Shown here: piece after piece, positions 61,887-64,000 of the stretch
Layout of the letters: each line of letters starts with the position of its first letter
How positions within the stretch are numbered: position 1 is the stretch's first letter
Source: Tragulus kanchil
Taxonomy: Eukaryota > Chordata > Mammalia > Artiodactyla > Tragulidae
Length of the DNA stretch: 64,000 nucleotides
Assembly (NCBI GenBank): GCA_022376925.1
Contig: JAIOJX010000032.1
Coordinates: 100,370,794-100,434,793, forward strand
Direction of reading: 5' to 3'
The notes under the pieces: generated by a model
Told to the model about the DNA's origin: nothing
Seen by the model: only the letters and a program-made list of their open reading frames with translations
Databases searched by the model: none
Translations under genes and position numbers: made by a program

Positions 61887-64000
61887 GAGATAATGTGATG
61901 GCAGTGCAGACAGAGGTCTCCACGGGGCACTGCTGGCATCCATGGGCAGAGTGGTCCACATCACCTGCACAGCCCAAGAAGTCCTTCTATTTGGGCTAGT
62001 TCTGAAAGTATGTACCTGTAGCTGCAGGTCAAGGAGAGGTCCTGAAGGTGGAAAGACACTGTCTAAGCAGTCTTCGGTGGGAAATTCCATTGCATCAGGG
62101 GAACCAGAACTACAGAGCGGAAGGTGTGACCTAATAGAGAGTGGAAGTAGATGAAGCCAGCGGGAAAGGGAGCCTTGTGGGGAGGGCCTCATGAGCCATC
62201 CTGAGAGGTCTGCATTATCCTTGGGGGTTTATGGATCTGGGAGGATTGTTCTGAGCAGGAAACCATCATGACCAAATCCCTTTCAGAAGGATCATTCTGA
62301 CGAAGGCATAAAGAATGTTTTTAAGCATGATATACGTGACTGGAAGGGTGACTTTTGATTCATGGTCTGGAAAGGGACATTTATTAAGCTCTAATGGACT
62401 CTGAAACTAATGGGTCTTATGTGCCCAGTGAAGGAGCTCTGACCTTACCGTTTGGGTAATGAGGAGCCTTTGAAGGATTTGAAGCAGGGCAGAGATACAG
62501 TCAGATCTGACAGAAGAAAGCAACACATATCAAAAATGTGCTGTGTTAATGTGTGATTCCATTTAGGCTTTATGGAATGTCAAAAATAGCCTAAAGACCC
62601 CATGGTGACCTTGCCAGAAGTCAGGTCAGAAATTTCTGGATCAAATGATTTCTTAGCTCTCCTCTAGCTCTGATAGTCTATGATTCTGTAACAAGGAAGG
62701 TAAAGCTATTGCCAAAACGTATAATGCATCAGTGTGTCAGACTTTGGGATTATCTGCTGCTTGGGGTTTTCCACACCAGTGCTCCCCTTCATTATGGGGA
62801 TAATTGAGAGTTGACTGCAGTCGTTACCGCTGTTGTGATGGGTATTTGAAGCTAAATTCCGGCAAGCAGGAGATGTGTGACTGTTCTCAGCTGCAGAAAG
62901 TTAATGCAGTGTGGCGTTAATTACCCTGTCTGAGCCTGCTGTCTTCTTCTGTTTTAGGTGTCATTCTCAGTTGAATAAATTAGTTTCCAAAATTAGAATA
63001 AAACAAATGGTAGGGTGAGATCAAGGCAGTCTGACTTCTTAGGGCATCCAAAAAGCTGAGTGAGAAAGTCTCCCCGGGAAAGATGAAGCTGCCTTCTTGT
63101 AGCCCAGTGTAGCCCAAGGAGCTATTGTTTCCCGTCAGGGGTCCTTCACTACTTTACCTCTCTGCCTGTGCTCTGCCCACCCTACCCCAGAGCCCCAGAG
63201 CTCATGCACACACACACACACAGGAAAGTTCATGTTTCGCCTTCCCACAAGTATCTGAAACAATCAAGACACTGGCAGAGAATAGATTAGGTGCTTCATA
63301 AATCCTCTTGCTATAGATTTTGCCCAACTTGATGTTGAGCGAATGAAGCCAAGGGAGAGTGTGTTTAGAACAAAGGGATCAGAACAGTGAAAAAAGTAGA
63401 AACCGTATCCTAGACAGTCATTCATTCAACAGATCTTCATTGAGCACCTCCTGTGCTAGTGCTACAGGTTAAGTGGCAGACAGAAGACACAGGTGGTAGC
63501 TCAGAAGTTGGATGTGGAAGAATAACCTTTCCTTCTTTCTATCTTCATATATTTGGCAGATGTATTATACCTTTTTTTTTTAACCTTTCCATGGTCAGTA
63601 TGAAGTCCCATAGGTGGAAAGCATAGAGAGACAAAGAGGCAATCAGTTCTATTACACAATTGGGTGCCTCAAAGTATAGGAGGTGCTTCTTTTTGGAAGA
63701 CAGCTATGCTCACCACTCTACCACCAACACTCATTGGAAGAATGCAGAGATAATGAGCTCTAGAAGAAAGTGTCCTGGACTTGATGTCAGGAGTCCTGGA
63801 TTCTATTTACAGCATGGTTACTAAGTCACCTGGCGACTCTGGGCAACATTGGGCTTCCCATTCCTCATCTGTAAAACTATGGGTCTGGACAAAATCATCT
63901 TCTAGAGCATCTCCACTTTACAATAAGAGCAAGCAATATGTTAATTTCATGAGAGGCAGCACAAGGACTTTGTGATCATACAACCTCTTTGATTTTCAGT
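61887..64000 (+). other. Downstream flank of DAB1, right edge of window
   Basis: Unique sequence with no recognised gene. It contains GA-rich words near 62440-62520, a CA repeat at 63208-63223, a T-run at 63573-63581 and a MIR fossil at 63770-63880 (GTCCTGGATTCTATTTACAGC, CATTCCTCATCTGTAAAACT). Confidence 0.5.
63208..63223 (+). repeat. Short (CA)n microsatellite
   Basis: About eight CA units in GCACACACACACACACAGG. It is short and of little note. Confidence 0.85.

Overview
This window is vertebrate nuclear DNA from a ruminant-like mammal. It carries the 3' part of one gene, DAB1 (Disabled-1, the Reelin-pathway adaptor), on the + strand. Seven in-frame coding exons with consensus GT/AG borders encode the last 347 residues and the stop. 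They match the C-terminal half of the 588-residue mammalian DAB1 as I know it. The PTB domain and the tyrosine cluster lie upstream of the window. The ruminant assignment rests on tRNA-derived SINEs of Bov-tA and Bov-A2/ART2 type (about 6.0, 30.1, 31.4 and 38.4 kb), alongside fairly intact CHR-like SINEs. No prokaryotic feature, CRISPR array, tRNA or rRNA gene was seen.

Layout: 1-21523 is intron. 21524-21574 and 21666-21713 are two tiny coding exons. 27107-27169, 30681-30789, 41662-42210, 47149-47276 and 47619-47714 are the remaining coding exons, the last ending in TAG. From about 47715 onward come 3' UTR and downstream flank, and I could not fix the end of the transcript. Introns and flank hold SINEs, MIRs, DNA-transposon fossils, L1-like pieces and two possible LTR fragments.

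The dominant structural feature is a set of 18 head-to-tail direct duplications. Each uses different sequence, yet all have an offset of about 1.05-1.13 kb. Their inner parts are almost identical, while the last tens of bases of copy A and the first tens of copy B are degraded by dropped bases. This is best read as contigs joined without merging their roughly 1.1-kb overlaps, not as biology. It inflates the window by about 19.8 kb, so the true locus is about 44 kb. It produces one frameshifted and one 5'-truncated extra copy of the large DAB1 exon, and a perfect second copy of the last exon.

The most interesting biological signal is a CHR-like SINE found at five independent sites, four with clear target-site duplications and one with a weak one. 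It has a tRNA-like head, a conserved hairpin body that I do not recognise from named families, and two alternative 3' tails. The paired 51/48-nt DAB1 exons, which account for the 33-residue difference between the 588- and 555-residue isoforms, are also notable.
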